The notes under the pieces are model-generated. The model was not told the DNA's origin and did not search any database. It worked only from the letters and a program-made list of their open reading frames with translations. From HKST-UBA85 sp035654775 (GTDB lineage Bacteria > Bacteroidota > Bacteroidia > Flavobacteriales > Flavobacteriaceae), in assembly GCA_035654775.1 (NCBI GenBank), contig DASRWB010000042.1, forward strand, positions 1 to 29,622: a stretch of DNA of 29,622 nt, written 5' to 3'. Both the position numbers and the translations under genes were made by a program. Shown here piece after piece: positions 13,566 to 21,977 of the stretch (positions within the stretch are counted from its first letter, which is position 1; each line of letters begins with the position of its first letter).

Positions 13566-14332
13566 TGATTGAAGTTAAAAATTTACATAAATCGTTTGGG
13601 GATGCCCATGTGTTGAAAGGAATAAGCACCTCGTTTGAAAAGGGAAAAACAAACCTCATCATCGGGCAAAGCGGTTCGGGTAAAACGGTATTTTTAAAAT
13701 GCTTGCTAGGGCTTTTTACCTATGAGCAAGGAACCATTTCTTACGGAGGGAAAATATTTCAGGAATTATCCGATGACGAAAAACGTGACCTTCGTGCCGA
13801 AATAGGCATGGTTTTTCAAGGCAGTGCGCTATTTGACTCCATGACCATCGCTGAAAATGTGATGTTCCCTTTGCGCATGTTTACCAAGCAAAGTAAAAGC
13901 GAAATGGAAGATCGGGTTGATTTTGTATTGAAACGCGTAAACCTGATTGATGCCCACCATAAAATGCCCAGTGAAGCATCCGGCGGCATGCAAAAACGCG
14001 TAGCCATAGCTCGCGCCATAGTGAACAACCCTAACTATTTATTCTGTGACGAACCCAACTCGGGACTGGACCCGAAAACGGCCATCGTGATTGACAATCT
14101 TATTCAGGAAATTACCGCTGAGTACCAAATGACCACCGTTATCAATTCACACGACATGAATTCCGTGATGGAAATTGGCGAAAAAATTGTGTTTCTGAAA
14201 GATGGTGTAAAAGCCTGGGAAGGTTCCAAAGACACCATTTTTAAAACCGATAACGAAGCGGTAACAAGTTTTGTCTACTCTTCAGAGCTGTTTAAAAAAG
14301 TACGCAAAATGTATCTGGAAGAAAACAGCTAG
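13565..14332 (+). CDS. MlaF-type ABC transporter ATP-binding protein
   Basis: A 255-residue cytosolic ATPase partner of the MlaE-like permease. I use the ATG at 13565; the frame is open further upstream, but that part lies inside mlaE. Motifs are Walker A GQSGSGKT (34-41), Q-loop VFQG (83-86), signature ASGGMQKR (138-145, a variant with Ala for Leu, common in MlaF-type proteins), Walker B YLFCDEP (158-164) followed by the D-loop NSGLDP, and the switch His in INSHD. All ATPase residues are present. The gene ends 1 bp from the convergent DUF389 gene. Confidence 0.92.
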   Translation: MIEVKNLHKSFGDAHVLKGISTSFEKGKTNLIIGQSGSGKTVFLKCLLGLFTYEQGTISYGGKIFQELSDDEKRDLRAEIGMVFQGSALFDSMTIAENVMFPLRMFTKQSKSEMEDRVDFVLKRVNLIDAHHKMPSEASGGMQKRVAIARAIVNNPNYLFCDEPNSGLDPKTAIVIDNLIQEITAEYQMTTVINSHDMNSVMEIGEKIVFLKDGVKAWEGSKDTIFKTDNEAVTSFVYSSELFKKVRKMYLEENS

Positions 14333-14333
14333 T

Positions 14334-15797
14334 CTAGGGTTCTTTTTTTACCACTAAACTATCCAGGCTGTATTTCACTTTAAGCCAGTCTTCCAGTTGT
14401 TTTTGCTTTTTGGGAATCTCGTTCGCCGAAATCAACGAATCGTTCCACTTTACCGTAAATACAGAAAGCGTATCTGTCTTCCTGAAATTTGAAGTAATTA
14501 CACTGGAAAACGAAATGGTTTTCACCGCTTCGTAATTTATCTTGAGTTCTTTACTGAATTCTTCAAAAGGAATAAAATTGCGTTCTATTTTTTCTAATTT
14601 TTTCAGTTGGTCTTCCAGGTACACAATGCGTCTGTTTTGCGACAACAAATCGATAGAATCTCTGTACCTTATTTGCTCCATATACCTCAAACTTTCCATG
14701 TTTCTGGACTTGTTCTGGTTCACCTTTAGTATGGTGTTTTTCAGCGCCTTGTAGGCTTTCATTCGGTCTTCCAGTAAAGCAATGGTAGATTCCGGTATTT
14801 CATCTAAACCAAAGGTGTTGAGTTCAATTTCTGACACTTCGCTGTCGGTGTAATCAAATGACGCATTTTTCTTAATATAATCAGCATGTGGCAATGCTTC
14901 CAGTTCGCGCTCAATGAAAATTTGTGCTTCACGTTCAAAATTGCTTTGATTTAGCACGCTTACAAAAGTCCAGATGGCAGGTATGGTAACTACAATGGCC
15001 AGTACCGTAGCAACTCGCGAAATAAAGCGTCTTCGTTTAGAATTGGCATATTTAAACATAGGAAAACGCAATACCTTGATTACAATAAAGGTAGCAATGG
15101 CGATAAAAATGGTGTTTATGGTAAACAAATACATGGCGCCGCCAAAGTATTCCAAATTGCCTTTTGCCAGTCCGTAACCGGCAGTACACAAGGGTGGCAT
15201 TAAGGCCGTGGCAATAGCCACACCAAAAATTACCGACGCTATAGTACCTCGTTTTGTTCGGGCTATAATCAGTGCAAGACCGCCAAAAAAGGCGATAAGG
15301 ACATCGCGGATATCGGGCTTGGTTCTACCCAAAAGCTCCGAAGTATCCTGACTAAGCGGAAACAACCAAAAAAACAAAAATGCCGTAAGTAAACTCAACA
15401 CAATCATAATGGCTAAGTTTGTGATTGATTTTTTTAGGGTGTCTACATCATTAATGGCTATAGACATACCCACGCCTAGAATAGGCCCCATAAGCGGCGA
15501 TATTAACATGGCTCCGATAACTACTGCCGTTGAATTGGCGTTTAGTCCCACCGAAGCCACAAAAATAGAGCATATTAAAATCCAAGCGGTTGCGCCCTTA
15601 AAGGAGATGTCTTCTTCTATGGCTTTTATGGTAGCGTCTCTGTCGGTATCTTCTCTAAAGTCCAGCAGATTACTCAAAAAGGCTTTTATATTTCGAAACA
15701 GACCCTTGGCATCTTGCTTTATTGCTTCTTTAGATGGGTCTGTATTTTTGTTAGGTGTGGATTCTTCTTCAGAAAAATCAAATTTACTTTCTGCCAT
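14334..15797 (-). CDS. DUF389 membrane protein
   Basis: A 487-residue inner-membrane protein. A charged cytosolic N-terminus (1-65) precedes about seven hydrophobic helices (69-87, 90-112, 125-147, 166-180, 185-205, 220-243 and 261-282), with the family motif MLISPLMGPILGVG (97-110) in the second. The C-terminal 200 residues are hydrophilic, with a stretch likely to be coiled coil (about 345-400), and probably lie outside the cytoplasm. DUF389 proteins have no established function; transport is the usual guess. The gene ends a five-gene minus-strand run, 11 bp behind mannose-1-phosphate guanylyltransferase, and that spacing suggests a shared transcript. Confidence 0.85.
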   Translation of the reverse strand: MAESKFDFSEEESTPNKNTDPSKEAIKQDAKGLFRNIKAFLSNLLDFREDTDRDATIKAIEEDISFKGATAWILICSIFVASVGLNANSTAVVIGAMLISPLMGPILGVGMSIAINDVDTLKKSITNLAIMIVLSLLTAFLFFWLFPLSQDTSELLGRTKPDIRDVLIAFFGGLALIIARTKRGTIASVIFGVAIATALMPPLCTAGYGLAKGNLEYFGGAMYLFTINTIFIAIATFIVIKVLRFPMFKYANSKRRRFISRVATVLAIVVTIPAIWTFVSVLNQSNFEREAQIFIERELEALPHADYIKKNASFDYTDSEVSEIELNTFGLDEIPESTIALLEDRMKAYKALKNTILKVNQNKSRNMESLRYMEQIRYRDSIDLLSQNRRIVYLEDQLKKLEKIERNFIPFEEFSKELKINYEAVKTISFSSVITSNFRKTDTLSVFTVKWNDSLISANEIPKKQKQLEDWLKVKYSLDSLVVKKEP

Positions 15798-15808
15798 AGT
15801 TTTATTTA

Positions 15809-16888
15809 TTAACCGTAGTGTTCGCCAAAAGTTTCTTTGACATCCCGGAGTGTTTTTTTGATATCTTGTTCTTTTTCCATGGGAAATATAAGCAAAACTT
15901 CTGCTTTATCTACCACGATGTAATTTTTTAACCCGTCAAGCACTACTAATTTGTTACTTTGCGTACGCACCATGTTTCCGTTGGCATCGGTGGCCAGTAA
16001 TTGTGCATTCACTACGGCATTGTAATTACGGTCTTTTTCCAGTTTTTCGTACAGGCTTCCCCAGGTACCCAAATCGTTCCAGTCAAAAGCAGCCGGCATA
16101 ACAAATACATTTTTGCTTTTTTCCATAATGGCATAATCAACCGAAATGTTTTCGGCCTTTTCGTAATGTGCTTCAATAAAAGCGGTTTCCAATGCAGTAT
16201 TGTAAGTCGAGATTCCTTTTTCAAACAACCGATACAGTTCGGGTTGATTTTCCTTAAACGCTTTAATAACACTGGTTACACTCCACATAAAAATGCCGGC
16301 ATTCCACAAAAAATTGCCCTGTGCCAGAAAGTCTTTTGCTTTTTCATATCCGGGTTTTTCTCTGAATTGAAGTACCTGTTTGATGCTTGCCGTATCGGTT
16401 TTTGCATATTCTATATATCCATATCCTGTATTGGGGAATGTGGGTTTTATACCTAGGGTAAGCAAGGCATCGTGCTTGGCACAAAATTGAAAAGCTTCTT
16501 CTACATGATCGCAGAATGCGCTTTCATTTTCAATCCAATGGTCGCTAGGTGCTACAATAACCAAAGCCTCAGGGTTCTCCTTTTGAATCTTTAGGGACGC
16601 GTATAAAATACAAGGTGCCGTATTGCGCATAGCCGGTTCCGGAACCACCTGCCTTTGGGTAACTTGTGGTAACTGCTCCAAAACCAAATCGGTATAGGCT
16701 GCATTAGTGAGGATAAAGATGTTTTCTTCAGGGATAAAGGCAGCCAACCTGTGAAAGGTTTTTTGGAGTAAGGTCTCTCCGGTGCCCAGCATGTCATGAA
16801 ACTGCTTGGGAAATTGTTGAGTGCTTACCGGCCAAAACCGAGAACCTACACCACCGGCCATCAGGATAGCATAATAGTTTTTATTCAT
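15809..16888 (-). CDS. Mannose-1-phosphate guanylyltransferase
   Basis: Forms GDP-mannose from mannose-1-phosphate and GTP, the donor for polysaccharide and glycan synthesis. The 359 residues carry the nucleotidyltransferase signature MAGGVGSRFWP (10-20), the FPKQF segment with the catalytic-type Lys28, EPAMRNTAPC (84-93), VAPSDHWI (112-119), and FREKP followed by LWNAGIFMWS. It lacks the C-terminal phosphomannose isomerase domain of bifunctional ManC/AlgA proteins. No other sugar-nucleotide gene is adjacent. The gap to the SprT-like gene is 3 bp. This family is often named manC, but I leave the symbol open. Confidence 0.92.
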   Translation of the reverse strand: MNKNYYAILMAGGVGSRFWPVSTQQFPKQFHDMLGTGETLLQKTFHRLAAFIPEENIFILTNAAYTDLVLEQLPQVTQRQVVPEPAMRNTAPCILYASLKIQKENPEALVIVAPSDHWIENESAFCDHVEEAFQFCAKHDALLTLGIKPTFPNTGYGYIEYAKTDTASIKQVLQFREKPGYEKAKDFLAQGNFLWNAGIFMWSVTSVIKAFKENQPELYRLFEKGISTYNTALETAFIEAHYEKAENISVDYAIMEKSKNVFVMPAAFDWNDLGTWGSLYEKLEKDRNYNAVVNAQLLATDANGNMVRTQSNKLVVLDGLKNYIVVDKAEVLLIFPMEKEQDIKKTLRDVKETFGEHYG

Positions 16889-16891
16889 GGT

Positions 16892-17488
16892 TTAGTTTAC
16901 TAATTCTACTTCTGCATTTGGATTGAAAAGATACAACTTTCCCGAACTAACTTCAACACATTCGAAGCGTTTTACTCTTTTTTTTCCCATGGTAAACTTT
17001 CTTCCGTTGTAAAGGGTAAAGGTTTTACCTAAAGGAACTTCAAAAATAAACGTCTTGTTATTTGGTGCATCGTATTGTTTTAAGGCCAAAGCAAGCTCAC
17101 TGTCTGTATCACTGCTGGCTTTTGGGTTTTTAAAGTGTTTGGCCAAAAGTGGCAGCAAGTTGTCGGGAAAAATTTCCGGGTTTAAAAACGGAAGCATTAT
17201 ATACTGAAAGGTGTGCTTCCATGCAGCTCCGTGCGGTTTTATGGAAGGGCCGTATTTTGCATAAGCTTCAAAATGGGCAATTTCATGTAACAGGGTAATT
17301 AAAAACTTGTAGCGGTTAAGGTTGGCATTGACCGTAATTTGATGCTTTCCGTCGGGAAGTTTTCGGTAGTCGCCATGTCGCGTCTTGCGTTCGGTTTTTA
17401 CTTTTACGGTTAGGTGGTCGTGTTGTAGCAAGGCCTTTACTTGTGGCCAGGCCTGAAGCGGAATATAGTTTTTTAAGGTGTCTTGCAT
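16892..17488 (-). CDS. SprT-like zinc metallopeptidase domain protein
   Basis: A 198-residue cytosolic protein. The zincin motif HEIAHFEAY starts at His68 (HEIAH, 68-72) after the strand ITVNANLNRYKFLITLL, which matches the SprT/Spartan peptidase arrangement. The conserved H-G-x-x-W-K (HGAAWKHTF, about 86-94) follows, so the core looks complete. The second half is a beta-rich C-terminal part (130-198) that I do not recognise. SprT proteins of bacteria have unclear substrates; the eukaryotic homologue cleaves DNA-protein crosslinks. It is 44 bp downstream of the SDR gene and 3 bp upstream of the guanylyltransferase gene. Confidence 0.85.
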   Translation of the reverse strand: MQDTLKNYIPLQAWPQVKALLQHDHLTVKVKTERKTRHGDYRKLPDGKHQITVNANLNRYKFLITLLHEIAHFEAYAKYGPSIKPHGAAWKHTFQYIMLPFLNPEIFPDNLLPLLAKHFKNPKASSDTDSELALALKQYDAPNNKTFIFEVPLGKTFTLYNGRKFTMGKKRVKRFECVEVSSGKLYLFNPNAEVELVN

Positions 17489-17532
17489 AAGTACAAAAAT
17501 ACCGGAACTTCCGGATTACTTTTTAGATATAG

Positions 17533-18219
17533 CTAAGGTGTGCTTCTGGAAACCTGCAATAGCTTACCGTTGTGAAATTTGTGGCCGTTTAAGGCAAAAT
17601 GAGCAATATAAGCCGCCATTTCTTTTGCGGTAGTAGGTGCTTTGTAGTCCGGAAATGCCATTTCCAGCATTTCAGTTTGTACAGCACCCAAAGCCAGTAC
17701 ATTAAAGGCAATTTGTTTTTCTTTATACTCTTCTGCCAACAGCTCGGTAAGTGTGATTAAAGCGCCTTTACTGGAGCTATAAGCAGCCAAACCGGGAAAC
17801 TTTACACTGCCTTGTACGCCACCCATAGAGCTTATGTTTACCACATGACTTCCGGATTTCATAAAAGGCAACACTGTTTGGGTTAATTGCACCACGCCAA
17901 ATACATTGGCTTGATATACCGCCTGAAAGTCGTCCAACGTGGTTTGCTCAAAGGGTTTATTCACCAGTAAGCCCGCATTGTGTATTAAAATATCTACATG
18001 TTTCCAGGTGTTATTAATACTTCGGATTACTTTATTGTAATCAGATGGGGTGTTTAAATCGAAGGAAAAACAGGAAACGTTTTCCAGATGCAGCTGTTGT
18101 ATCGGATTTGCATTTCGGGATAAGGCTAATACCTCATGCCCGTTTTCGGCAAAATGCTTAACCAGTTCAAAACCAATACCACGGCTTGTGCCTGTTATAA
18201 TTACTTTTTTACGGTTCAT
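17533..18219 (-). CDS. Short-chain dehydrogenase/reductase
   Basis: A 228-residue classical SDR. The Rossmann signature is TGTSRGIG (9-16), the structural motif is NAG (81-83), and the catalytic set is Ser130/131, Tyr147 and Lys151 (YSSSK). A basic residue after the first strand turn (Arg35 in LALSRN) hints at NADP preference; this is inference. The substrate is unknown. The start codon overlaps the 3' end of the M28 peptidase gene by 11 bp, so translation is probably coupled. An adjacent peptidase and an SprT-like gene give no clear pathway. Confidence 0.88.
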   Translation of the reverse strand: MNRKKVIITGTSRGIGFELVKHFAENGHEVLALSRNANPIQQLHLENVSCFSFDLNTPSDYNKVIRSINNTWKHVDILIHNAGLLVNKPFEQTTLDDFQAVYQANVFGVVQLTQTVLPFMKSGSHVVNISSMGGVQGSVKFPGLAAYSSSKGALITLTELLAEEYKEKQIAFNVLALGAVQTEMLEMAFPDYKAPTTAKEMAAYIAHFALNGHKFHNGKLLQVSRSTP

Positions 18220-19159
18220 AGAGCTTGATTTCCTGTGTTGATGTGTTGCTAATGCCTTCCAGTGCCGGAATCATTTCTTTCACAAACCTAAATAGGTGTT
18301 CATAATCCATTTGATCGGCTTCATCATCTACGTGATGATAATAGGCATAATTAGTAAAATCAAAAGTGGAAATGGCATGAGCGGGAATACCAAACTCCTT
18401 AAAAAACGGATAATTATCCGACCTGAAAAACAATTGATACTCTTCGGCTTTAGGGAAATACCCTATAATTTCCTTTCCGGCGTGTGTGTTTAACGCTTGG
18501 GGAAAATTTGACTTTTCATAGCCGGTTATATAGGCCATTACCTCCGTAGAATCGCGAGGTACGCCTACCATTTCAATATTCAGCATGGTATATAATGCTG
18601 TTTCTTGTTCTTTAAGGCGTTTTGCCAAATGTGCCGAGCCTTTCAGTCCCATTTCTTCAGCAGCAAAAAGCGTAAACAAAATGGTGCGTTTGTTACTTTT
18701 GGTGTGGGCAAAATACTTTGCCCATTCCATAACGGCAACGGTTCCGGAAGCATCATCATTCGCTCCGTTTGCTATACTGTCTGTCGCTACTTTTTTTCCA
18801 TAGCCTATATGGTCGTAATGAGCGCCAAGAATAACCACTTCTTTTTTGAGATTTGTATCATTACCTTCTACCATACCAACTATGTTATACCCTATCATTT
18901 CTTCTAAATAAAAAGAATCGCGATAGGTTTTAAAATAGGGTTTTACTCCATTTTTTTCAAAAAAATCTTCAATAAAAACAGCTGCTTTTTCAATACCTTC
19001 TGTGCCTGTGTTTCTTCCTTGCAGTTCATCCGAAGCTAAGTATTCTAAATTCGTTTGAATGCTTGACTTTGAAATGACAGTTGGATTGTTTTTTTCTTTT
19101 TTGGATGCACAGGTAACTAAAAGTAAGACAAAACCGAGTATAATAAAGTGTTTTTTCAT
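18209..19159 (-). CDS. M28 family zinc peptidase lipoprotein
   Basis: A 316-residue aminopeptidase-type enzyme. It has a lipoprotein signal with Cys17 (LLVTC), so it should be anchored to a membrane facing the periplasm or the cell surface. After a short PA-less N-terminal region (SDELQGRNTGTEG, about 43-55) come the di-zinc residues: His114 and Asp116 in GAHYDH, Asp136 in ANDDASG, and the catalytic/ligand pair Glu168-Glu169 in AAEEMG. His and Asp ligands near the C-terminus (SDNYPF and the late YYHHVDD) complete the site. It heads the minus-strand run and has its own -7 box fused to the pdhC terminator. The specific peptide substrate is unknown. Confidence 0.9.
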   Translation of the reverse strand: MKKHFIILGFVLLLVTCASKKEKNNPTVISKSSIQTNLEYLASDELQGRNTGTEGIEKAAVFIEDFFEKNGVKPYFKTYRDSFYLEEMIGYNIVGMVEGNDTNLKKEVVILGAHYDHIGYGKKVATDSIANGANDDASGTVAVMEWAKYFAHTKSNKRTILFTLFAAEEMGLKGSAHLAKRLKEQETALYTMLNIEMVGVPRDSTEVMAYITGYEKSNFPQALNTHAGKEIIGYFPKAEEYQLFFRSDNYPFFKEFGIPAHAISTFDFTNYAYYHHVDDEADQMDYEHLFRFVKEMIPALEGISNTSTQEIKLYEP

Positions 19160-19177
19160 AGTTGGATTATTTTTTTT

Positions 19178-19185
19178 TAAAGATA
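19178..19185 (-). promoter_or_regulatory. -7 promoter box for the M28 peptidase run
   Basis: The minus strand reads TATCTTTA, one mismatch from TAnnTTTG, 18 bp before the ATG. It begins at the last base of the T-run of the pdhA-pdhC terminator. Confidence 0.4.
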
Positions 19186-19218
19186 AAAAAATCCCACTTT
19201 AAACCATAAAAGTGGGAT
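19185..19218 (-). terminator. Rho-independent terminator of pdhA-pdhC
   Basis: A perfect 10-bp stem, ATCCCACTTT (19191-19200) with AAAGTGGGAT (19209-19218), has an 8-nt loop, with a T-run on the minus strand at 19190-19185. It lies 29 bp past the pdhC stop. Confidence 0.9.
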
Positions 19219-19247
19219 ATGTATTGTAAAAAAGGACTACATTCGGG

Positions 19248-20882
19248 TTAAACCAACAAGGTTACCGGATTTTCAATATATCCTTTTAAGGTTTGTAAAA
19301 ACTGTGCTCCGGTAGCGCCGTCTACTGTTCTGTGATCACAGGCCATGCTGAGTTTCATGGTATTCCCTACTGCAAGTTGTCCGTTTTTCACCACCGGTTT
19401 TTCCACGATGGCACCTACCGATAAAATGGCCGAATTGGGCTGATTAATGATAGATGTAAAGCTTTCAATACCAAACATGCCTAAGTTTGATACCGTAAAT
19501 GTGCTGCCTTCCATTTCTTGTGGTGTTAATTTTTTGTTTCGGGCTCTTTCAGCAAAATCTTTTACGGCTGCATTTATTTGCGGTAAACTTTGTTCGTTGG
19601 CAAACTTCACCACGGGCACTACCAATCCGTCTTCCACGGCTACAGCTACACCAATATGCACATGGTTATTCAGTCGCATTTTGTCTGCAAACCATTGCGA
19701 ATTGACCTGCGGATGCTGCTTTAATGCCAGTGCACAGGCTTTGACAATCATATCGTTGAACGAAATTTTAGTATTGGGCAGCGAATTGTATTGTTCGCGG
19801 AAAGCTATGGCATTGGTCATGTCAAACTCGACATTCAGATAGTAATGTGGCGCCGAAAACTTGGATTCTGCAAGGCGTTTGGCAATTACCTTACGCATTT
19901 GTGAGTTGGACTTCTCATCAAAGTCTTCTTGTCCTGAAGGCACGAACTTACCTACTGCTGCTCCAACACCTGCCGGAGAGTAGTTTTCTACATCGCGTTT
20001 AACGATACGTCCGTTTTCTCCGCTTCCTTTTATTTGTGAGAGGTTGATTCCTTTTTCTTCAGCCATTTTTTTGGCTAAAGGCGAAGCAAAAATGCGACCG
20101 CTTGGAGAATTTGCATCCTGCGTTTGCTTGGGTTGTACTTCTACTTTGGGTGCTTCTTGTTTTGGAGAGGTTTTTTCAACCTCTTGCTTTGTAGATTCCG
20201 CTTGATTGTTTTTGGTTGTGTTTGCCGTATAATTTTTGGCCAAATCAGAAACGTCTGTTCCTTTGGGACCTATAATGGCTAATAAGGCATCAACTTTAGC
20301 CGATTCTCCTTCCTGTAATCCAACATGCAAAAGGGTTCCCGCGTGAAACGATTCAAATTCCATCGTGGCTTTGTCGGTTTCTATTTCGGCCAGAATATCG
20401 CCTTCTTTTACGGTGTCTCCCGGTTTTTTAAGCCATGTGGCTACCGTGCCTTCTTCCATGGTATCGCTTAAGCGCGGCATGGTAACCACGTGTACTCCAT
20501 CAGGTATTTCAGAAGATGCCGCTTTTTGTTGGTTGCTTTTTTCCGGCTCAGCCGAAGCTTCTTTTACTTCTGCCTGAGAGGTTTCTTTCTTGATTTCTTT
20601 GGTTTCTTTTTTAGATTTTTCTATCAATCCGGAAATGTCTTCTCCTTCATCGCCTATGATAGCCAGTAATTCATCCACTTTGGTAGTTTCACCTTCCTGA
20701 ACGCCAATATGCAATAAGGTCCCTTCATAAAAAGATTCAAACTCCATAGTGGCTTTATCCGTTTCTATTTCAGCCAGAATGTCGCCTTCCTTTACTTTAT
20801 CGCCTACTTTTTTCAGCCAAGTAGCCACAGTACCTTCTTCCATGGTATCACTTAAGCGGGGCATGTTTATAATTTCTGCCAT
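19248..20882 (-). CDS. pdhC: Pyruvate dehydrogenase E2 (dihydrolipoamide acetyltransferase)
   Basis: Core of the pyruvate dehydrogenase complex; transfers the acetyl group from lipoate to CoA. The 544 residues hold two lipoyl domains (about 3-78 and 132-207) with the lipoylated lysines Lys43 and Lys171 in ETDKATMEFES, Ala/Pro/Lys/Glu-rich linkers, the peripheral-subunit binding domain (about 263-299, ASPLAKKMAEEKGINL), and the catalytic domain with DHRTVDG (516-522, His517). The two lipoyl domains are unusually alike: I count 63 identical of 74 aligned residues. The gene lies 3 bp after pdhA and ends at a strong terminator. E1-beta and E3 are not in the window. Confidence 0.95.
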   Translation of the reverse strand: MAEIINMPRLSDTMEEGTVATWLKKVGDKVKEGDILAEIETDKATMEFESFYEGTLLHIGVQEGETTKVDELLAIIGDEGEDISGLIEKSKKETKEIKKETSQAEVKEASAEPEKSNQQKAASSEIPDGVHVVTMPRLSDTMEEGTVATWLKKPGDTVKEGDILAEIETDKATMEFESFHAGTLLHVGLQEGESAKVDALLAIIGPKGTDVSDLAKNYTANTTKNNQAESTKQEVEKTSPKQEAPKVEVQPKQTQDANSPSGRIFASPLAKKMAEEKGINLSQIKGSGENGRIVKRDVENYSPAGVGAAVGKFVPSGQEDFDEKSNSQMRKVIAKRLAESKFSAPHYYLNVEFDMTNAIAFREQYNSLPNTKISFNDMIVKACALALKQHPQVNSQWFADKMRLNNHVHIGVAVAVEDGLVVPVVKFANEQSLPQINAAVKDFAERARNKKLTPQEMEGSTFTVSNLGMFGIESFTSIINQPNSAILSVGAIVEKPVVKNGQLAVGNTMKLSMACDHRTVDGATGAQFLQTLKGYIENPVTLLV

Positions 20883-20885
20883 AAT

Positions 20886-21884
20886 TTATAGTTTATGCTG
20901 TAAAAATGGATAATCTTTTTGTTCGTATACCGCATCGTACATCACATTCTTTTCCGGCCATGGCGATTCTTCAGCATATTTTTCACATTCAGAAACCAGG
21001 TCTTTTACGCGGTTGTCTATTTCTTCCAAGTCGGCTTCAGAGGCATATTTGTTTTCAAGAATGATGTCTTTAACTTGCGTAATAGGGTCTATTTTTTTGT
21101 ATTCCTCAACTTCATCTTTTGTTCTGTAGTGTTGGGCATCACTCATGGAATGACCGCGGTAGCGATAGGTTTTCATTTCCAGGAAAGTGGGACCGTCGCC
21201 TCTTCGGGCACGTTCTACAGCTTCGTAAACGGCTTCGGCTACTTTTACCGGATTCATACCGTCTACCGGACCGCAAGGCATTTCGTATCCTAAGCCCAAT
21301 TTCCATATTTCTGTATGATTGGCCGTTCGTTCTACCGAAGTACCCATGGCATATCCGTTGTTTTCACAAATAAACACTACCGGTAGTTTCCAAGTCATGG
21401 CCATGTTAAAGGTTTCGTGAAGCGATCCTTGTCTTACCGCACCATCACCCATGTAGCAAAGGGTTACCGCACCGCGGTTGTGGTACTTGTCGCCAAAGGC
21501 CATTCCGGCGCCTAAGGGAATTTGACCGCCTACTATACCGTGTCCTCCGTAGAAACCGTGTTCTTTGGAAAAGATATGCATAGAACCGCCCAATCCTTGT
21601 GAGGTTCCGGTGGCTTTTCCGTAAAGCTCAGCCATAACCCGTTTGGGATCAACACCCATGCCTATGGGTTGCACGTGGTTTCGGTATGCGGTAATCATTT
21701 TGTCTTTGGATAAATCCATGGCGTGCAGTGAGCCTGCCAATACGGCTTCCTGACCGTTGTATAGGTGTAGAAATCCTCTTACTTTTTGTTGAATGTATAC
21801 GGCAGCCAATTTGTCTTCAAACTTGCGCCAGAACAACATATCTTCATACCACTTAAGGTAAACCTCTTTCGTAATTTTTTGCAT
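20886..21884 (-). CDS. pdhA: Pyruvate dehydrogenase E1 component, alpha subunit
   Basis: Thiamine-diphosphate subunit that decarboxylates pyruvate together with an E1-beta partner. The 332 residues match the alpha-subunit length. The ThDP motif runs from GDGAVRQG (146-153) to ENN (174-176), and YRYRGHSMSD (240-249) matches the loop that is phosphorylated in the mitochondrial enzyme. HIFSKEHGFYGGHGIVGGQ (103-121) supports the pyruvate rather than the branched-chain type. It leads the pdhA-pdhC unit from a -7 box at 21916-21923. The required beta subunit (pdhB) must be encoded elsewhere. Confidence 0.95.
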   Translation of the reverse strand: MQKITKEVYLKWYEDMLFWRKFEDKLAAVYIQQKVRGFLHLYNGQEAVLAGSLHAMDLSKDKMITAYRNHVQPIGMGVDPKRVMAELYGKATGTSQGLGGSMHIFSKEHGFYGGHGIVGGQIPLGAGMAFGDKYHNRGAVTLCYMGDGAVRQGSLHETFNMAMTWKLPVVFICENNGYAMGTSVERTANHTEIWKLGLGYEMPCGPVDGMNPVKVAEAVYEAVERARRGDGPTFLEMKTYRYRGHSMSDAQHYRTKDEVEEYKKIDPITQVKDIILENKYASEADLEEIDNRVKDLVSECEKYAEESPWPEKNVMYDAVYEQKDYPFLQHKL

Positions 21885-21915
21885 GAGTTTATCGTTGAGT
21901 TTTATAAACGAATAA

Positions 21916-21923
21916 CAAAAATA
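21916..21923 (-). promoter_or_regulatory. -7 promoter box for pdhA-pdhC
   Basis: The minus strand reads TATTTTTG, an exact TAnnTTTG match, 31 bp before the pdhA ATG. No clear -33 TTG is present. An inverted repeat lies just upstream (21936-21961). Confidence 0.5.
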
Positions 21924-21935
21924 CTACTTTAGTTA

Positions 21936-21961
21936 TTAATGAAAAAACGCTTATTCATTAA
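21936..21961. promoter_or_regulatory. Inverted repeat upstream of the pdhA promoter
   Basis: TTAATGAA (21936-21943) and TTCATTAA (21954-21961) form a perfect 8-bp inverted repeat with a 10-bp spacer. It sits 12 bp upstream of the pdhA -7 box, across the -33 zone, and 16 bp past the cdd stop. The lack of a T-run on the minus strand argues against a terminator, so an operator-like role is possible. Confidence 0.4.
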
Positions 21962-21977
21962 ATTTTAAACGAAAACG

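Noticed and set aside
16001..16456. Plus-strand frame opposite the guanylyltransferase gene
   Set aside because: It overlaps conserved sugar-nucleotide motifs on the other strand and shows no domain of its own.
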